Assembly: GCF_001659985.1 (NCBI RefSeq)
Contig: NZ_LYCS01000002.1
Span: forward strand, 469,849 to 533,848
Direction of reading: 5' to 3'
DNA length: 64,000 nt
Origin: Oceanobacillus sp. Castelsardo
Lineage (GTDB): Bacteria; Bacillota; Bacilli; Bacillales; Amphibacillaceae
The translations under genes were made by a program, and so were the position numbers. The notes below the pieces were generated by a model. It made no database searches, was not told the DNA's origin, and saw only the letters and a list, made by a program, of their open reading frames with translations. The stretch's first letter is position 1; every line of letters begins with the position of its first letter. Below, piece after piece: positions 61,684 to 64,000 of this stretch.

Positions 61684-61765
61684 ATGACTCTACATCTGCT
61701 AGCATACTCAAGGTAGTGTATGCTTCGAGGCAACTCGTTGCGGATTCGGTAGATGTAACGCTCGT
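61684..61765 (-). repeat. tRNA-associated element, copy A
   Basis: 82 bp. In transcription direction it starts ACGAGCGTTACATCTACCGA and ends near AGATGTAGAGTCAT. TACATCT near one end pairs with AGATGTA near the other, enclosing hairpins CGAG/CTCG and GCATAC/GTATGC. Related copies lie at 62634-62717 and 63128-63208. It directly follows a truncated tRNA-Gly. Confidence 0.8.
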
Positions 61766-61796
61766 GGCTGAGGTTATACCATTTAACTACACCCGC
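61766..61796 (-). pseudogene. Truncated tRNA-Gly (5' 31 nt)
   Basis: Identical to the first 31 nt of the intact tRNA-Gly at 61612-61642 (acceptor strand, D-arm and start of the anticodon stem), then replaced by element A. The two bases before it are also shared. Confidence 0.85.
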
Positions 61797-61823
61797 ATAG
61801 TTTTAAAATCATTTTATATTAAA

Positions 61824-61916
61824 TGGAGGAGGTAGAGGGATTCGAACCCCCGCGCGGTTTGACCCGCCTGTCGGTTTTCAAGACCGATCCCTTCAGCCAG
61901 ACTTGGGTATACCTCC
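61824..61916 (-). tRNA. tRNA-Ser (TGA)
   Basis: 93 nt with a long variable arm, anticodon TGA, CCA encoded. Confidence 0.97.
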
Positions 61917-61938
61917 ATATTATTATGTATTCTTCAAA

Positions 61939-62012
61939 TGGACCCTGCAGGACTCGAACCTGCGACCGATCGGTTATGAGCCGATAGCTCTAACCAACTG
62001 AGCTAAGGGTCC
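61939..62012 (-). tRNA. tRNA-Ile2 (CAT, lysidine type)
   Basis: 74 nt with anticodon CAT. GGACCCTTAGCTCAGTTGG and the rest resemble Bacillus tRNA-Ile(CAT), whose C34 is changed to lysidine to read AUA; it differs from both tRNA-Met genes in the cluster. CCA is not encoded. Confidence 0.85.
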
Positions 62013-62032
62013 AGATTTATAATCATTTTATA

Positions 62033-62109
62033 TGGGGCGATCGGTGGGAATCGAACCCACGGATGCCGGAGCCACAATCCGGTGCGTTAACCACTTCGCC
62101 ACGACCGCC
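62033..62109 (-). tRNA. tRNA-His (GTG)
   Basis: Anticodon GTG, CCA encoded; the extra 5' G typical of tRNA-His is present. Confidence 0.97.
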
Positions 62110-62124
62110 ATCCTATTATTTTTA

Positions 62125-62201
62125 TGGTAGCGGCGGAGGGGATCGAACCCACGACCTCACGGGTATGAACCGTACGCTCTCGCCAGCTGAGCTACACCGC
62201 C
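62125..62201 (-). tRNA. tRNA-Met, elongator (CAT)
   Basis: 77 nt, GGCGGTG acceptor as in Bacillus elongator tRNA-Met, anticodon CAT, CCA encoded. Confidence 0.95.
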
Positions 62202-62212
62202 AAAATAAAAAA

Positions 62213-62285
62213 TGGAGCCTAGCGGGATCGAACCGCTGACCTCCTGCGTGCAAAGCAGGCGCTCTCCCAGCTGAGCTAAGGCCCC
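62213..62285 (-). tRNA. tRNA-Ala (TGC)
   Basis: 73 nt, anticodon TGC. The G3-U70 pair that identifies tRNA-Ala is present. CCA is not encoded. Confidence 0.97.
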
Positions 62286-62291
62286 GTATAA

Positions 62292-62368
62292 TGGTCGGGA
62301 AGACAGGATTTGAACCTGCGACCCCATGGTCCCAAACCATGTGCTCTACCAAGCTGAGCTACTTCCCG
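62292..62368 (-). tRNA. tRNA-Pro (TGG)
   Basis: 77 nt, anticodon TGG, CCA encoded. Confidence 0.97.
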
Positions 62369-62374
62369 AGTTAT

Positions 62375-62449
62375 TGGCTGGGCTACTAGGATTCGAACCT
62401 AGGATACACGGGATCAAAACCCGATGCCTTACCGCTTGGCTATAGCCCA
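62375..62449 (-). tRNA. tRNA-Gln (TTG)
   Basis: 75 nt, anticodon TTG, CCA encoded. Confidence 0.97.
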
Positions 62450-62519
62450 ATAATTTATGGCATACATAAGAAGGTTTCAGCGGACACGCTAGTTACCTAT
62501 CGTTGTATCATAAAAGTGA

Positions 62520-62592
62520 TGAGCCATGAAGGATTCGAACCTTCGACCCTCTGATTAAAAGTCAGATGCTCTACCGACTGAGCTAATGGCTC
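62520..62592 (-). tRNA. tRNA-Lys (TTT)
   Basis: 73 nt, anticodon TTT, CCA not encoded. Its first 26 nt are duplicated at 62718-62743 next to element B. Confidence 0.97.
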
Positions 62593-62633
62593 GTATTAAA
62601 TACTCTTAGCTACTAATTCAAGTTAATATGTTA

Positions 62634-62717
62634 ATGACCCCTACATCTACTAGCTTATTCAAGGAAGCTAAATGCTTCGGGGTTACTCGAAGCAAATTCG
62701 GTAGAAGTGTTGCTCGT
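62634..62717 (-). repeat. tRNA-associated element, copy B
   Basis: 84 bp, related to copies A and C. In transcription direction it starts ACGAGCAACACTTCTACCGA and ends near GTAGATGTAGGGGTCAT. The outer stem ACTTCTAC/GTAGATGT and inner hairpin AGCTT/AAGCT keep the fold although bases differ from copy A. Confidence 0.8.
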
Positions 62718-62743
62718 TGCTCTACCGACTGAGCTAATGGCTC
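62718..62743 (-). pseudogene. Truncated tRNA-Lys (5' 26 nt)
   Basis: Identical to the first 26 nt of tRNA-Lys (62567-62592), through the D-arm and ending GAGCA, then joined to element B. Confidence 0.85.
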
Positions 62744-62757
62744 ATACTGTAATTTAA

Positions 62758-62833
<76 letters not shown>

Positions 62834-62836
62834 ATA

Positions 62837-62913
62837 TGGCGGTCCGGACGGGACTCGAACCCGCGACCTCCTGCGTGACAGGCAGGCATTCTAACCAACT
62901 GAACTACCGGACC
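62837..62913 (-). tRNA. tRNA-Asp (GTC)
   Basis: 77 nt, anticodon GTC, CCA encoded. Confidence 0.97.
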
Positions 62914-62993
62914 ATAATTTGGTTGCACTTTACACCACTACTGATTTCCAATTAACTTATGATGAGTATTCAACGAAGCGAATTGGAACATTT

Positions 62994-63070
<77 letters not shown>

Positions 63071-63127
63071 ATATGAGATAATATTTTTTTTCAACATACA
63101 TCTTGATTAATTAATCCCTCAAGACGC

Positions 63128-63208
63128 AACCTCTCATCTACTAGCATAATCGATGGTGTTAAATGCTTCGAGGTTACTCGCAGTTTATTCGATAGAAGTA
63201 ACGCTCGT
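63128..63208 (-). repeat. tRNA-associated element, copy C
   Basis: 81 bp. In transcription direction it starts ACGAGCGTTACTTCTATCGA and ends near TAGTAGATGAGAGGTT. It shares with A and B the order CGAG..CCTCGAAGCAT and the outer pairing, with AGCAT/ATGCT as inner hairpin. Confidence 0.8.
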
Positions 63209-63222
63209 TGCTCCACCCCGCG
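63209..63222 (-). pseudogene. Truncated initiator tRNA (5' 14 nt) with duplicated leader
   Basis: The first 14 nt of tRNA-fMet (as at 63057-63070), ending GAGCA, are joined to element C. The 13 bp before it (63223-63235) match the leader of the intact gene at 11 of 13 positions, so the duplication includes upstream sequence. Confidence 0.75.
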
Positions 63223-63252
63223 ATGTGAGATGATATTAAATTAAGATGTAAA

Positions 63253-63328
63253 TGGTGGAGGATACAGGGCTCGAACCTGTGACCCCCTGCTTGTAAGGCA
63301 GGTGCTCTCCCAGCTGAGCTAATCCTCC
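63253..63328 (-). tRNA. tRNA-Val (TAC)
   Basis: 76 nt, anticodon TAC, CCA encoded. Confidence 0.97.
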
Positions 63329-63426
63329 GACACATAGGATAGTGCATGTGTTGCGACAAATCTTTACTGTGGGACGAGTAATCAAAGTCTCAGGACATCG
63401 CGTACCTAACATGGCTTCCTTGAATA

Positions 63427-63501
63427 TGGTGACCCGTACGGGATTCGAACCCGTGTTACCGCCGTGAAAGGGCGGTGTCTTAACCGCTTGACCAACGGGC
63501 C
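63427..63501 (-). tRNA. tRNA-Glu (TTC)
   Basis: 75 nt, anticodon TTC, CCA encoded. First intact tRNA after 5S in transcription order. Confidence 0.97.
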
Positions 63502-63535
63502 AGTTAAATTTTTCCAGTTTTTGACAAATAAATAA

Positions 63536-63621
63536 TTCCACAGGTAGATTCAAATAGTTAAACTTCAAATCTACGACCAATCAACTAATAGTCGTTGTTC
63601 TACCATTCAGGTACTGTGAAA
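63536..63621 (-). pseudogene. Decayed tRNA-Asn
   Basis: Between 5S and tRNA-Glu, the sequence follows tRNA-Asn (61256-61330) through acceptor, D-arm (CTGAATGGTAGAAC), anticodon region (CTATTAG in place of CTGTTAA) and T-stem (GTAGA/TCTAC). It has many substitutions, a lost CCA and an enlarged T-loop of about 20 nt. Not expected to be functional. Confidence 0.75.
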
Positions 63622-63630
63622 CAAATTTAT

Positions 63631-63748
63631 TGCCTGGCAACATCCTACTCTCGCAGGGGGAACCCCCAACTACCATCGGCGCTGGAGAGCTTAACTTCTG
63701 TGTTCGGTATGGGAACAGGTGTGACCTCTCCGCCATTATCACCAGACA
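63631..63748 (-). rRNA. rrf: 5S ribosomal RNA
   Basis: About 118 nt. The terminal helix TGTCTGG/CCAGGCA and internal sequences such as TCCCATACCGAACACAGAAG and AAGCTCTCCAGCGCCGATGG are standard Bacillus 5S. Confidence 0.96.
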
Positions 63749-63813
63749 ATAATATTAAATTAAGGTTTATACCTTAAAAACTAAATAAGAGTAAATTAGA
63801 CATCTAAAGAAGT

Positions 63814-64000
63814 TAGTTAAGTCCTCGATCGATTAGTATTTGTCAGCTCCACGTGTCGCCACGCTTCCACCTCAAACCTATTAACCTCATCGTCTCTGAG
63901 GGATCTTACTCATTTAAAATGATGGGAAGTCTCATCTTGAGGGGGGCTTCATGCTTAGATGCTTTCAGCACTTATCCTTTCCACACGTAGCTACCCAGCC
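63814..64000 (-). rRNA. rrl: 23S ribosomal RNA, 3' end only
   Basis: The last ~187 nt of 23S, including GACAAATACTAATCGATCGA near the 3' terminus (GAGGACTTAAC). The gene continues past the right edge. The exact 3' end is set by comparison with Bacillus 23S and may be off by a few bases. Confidence 0.95.

Noticed and set aside
61643..61800. Group I intron in tRNA-Gly as explanation for the split tRNA pieces
   Set aside because: The intact tRNA-Gly is uninterrupted, the insert is only ~120 bp, and the breakpoints differ between tRNAs and are not in the anticodon loop for Lys and fMet.

Overview
This is a low-GC, Gram-positive chromosome window from a member of the Bacillaceae. Family-level evidence includes YjcZ-type sporulation peptides, a CtaB heme O synthase, YoaT/DUF817 and YitT proteins, a CmoJ/CmoO/TcyJKN-type sulfur operon like the Bacillus subtilis ytm operon, AAGGAGG-type ribosome binding sites, consensus sigma-A promoters, and a 23S-5S-tRNA operon of Bacillus type. 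Halotolerant genera such as Oceanobacillus, Virgibacillus or Ornithinibacillus would fit, but the genus cannot be fixed from the sequence alone.

Layout. 1-12 kb is carbohydrate metabolism: a LacI-controlled set (partial zinc dehydrogenase, two Gfo/Idh/MocA dehydrogenases, LacI repressor) with operators on two consensus promoters; an MFS transporter; a tautomerase; two paralogous DeoR regulators; a zinc dehydrogenase with rpiA; and divergent tkt. 12-15 kb holds two tiny YjcZ peptides, nagAB and a thioesterase. 15-20 kb is signalling: cheX, a CheY-like regulator, an orphan chemoreceptor, an EAL phosphodiesterase and a PepSY protein. 20-30 kb is mixed: ctaB, two MFS transporters, a GTPase, a HAD phosphatase and several very small genes. 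30-46 kb is rich in one- and two-gene regulatory modules. These include three pairs of a small XRE regulator with a membrane protein, a GntR/ABC operon, a DUF2089 module, and PadR-DUF2812 with three phased palindromes. It also has alkaline phosphatase behind a PHO box, a second UppS-like enzyme, and a 52-bp tandem array. 46-58 kb has transporters and a compact cmo/tcy operon for cysteine-derivative uptake and C-S cleavage under a LysR regulator. 58-61 kb has an acyl-transferase-type hydrolase and a serine hydrolase.

From 61.2 kb to the right edge is an rRNA operon read leftward: the 3' end of 23S, 5S, a decayed tRNA-Asn, then 17 intact tRNAs (Glu, Val, fMet, Asp, Thr, Lys, Gln, Pro, Ala, Met, His, Ile2, Ser, Gly, Ile, Arg, Asn in transcription order). 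Three related elements of about 80 bp are embedded in this tRNA cluster. Each is fused to a duplicated 5' fragment of the tRNA that follows it in the transcript. I do not recognise this family, and it is the most unusual signal in the window.

Small dispersed repeats and degraded gene fragments are frequent between genes: a 118-bp inverted repeat, a ~150-bp structured repeat, two related leader elements, 20-bp and 52-bp tandem arrays, and remnants of an ECF sigma factor, an isochorismatase-family hydrolase and possibly an SMR transporter. All functions are read from sequence only; no database search was possible.
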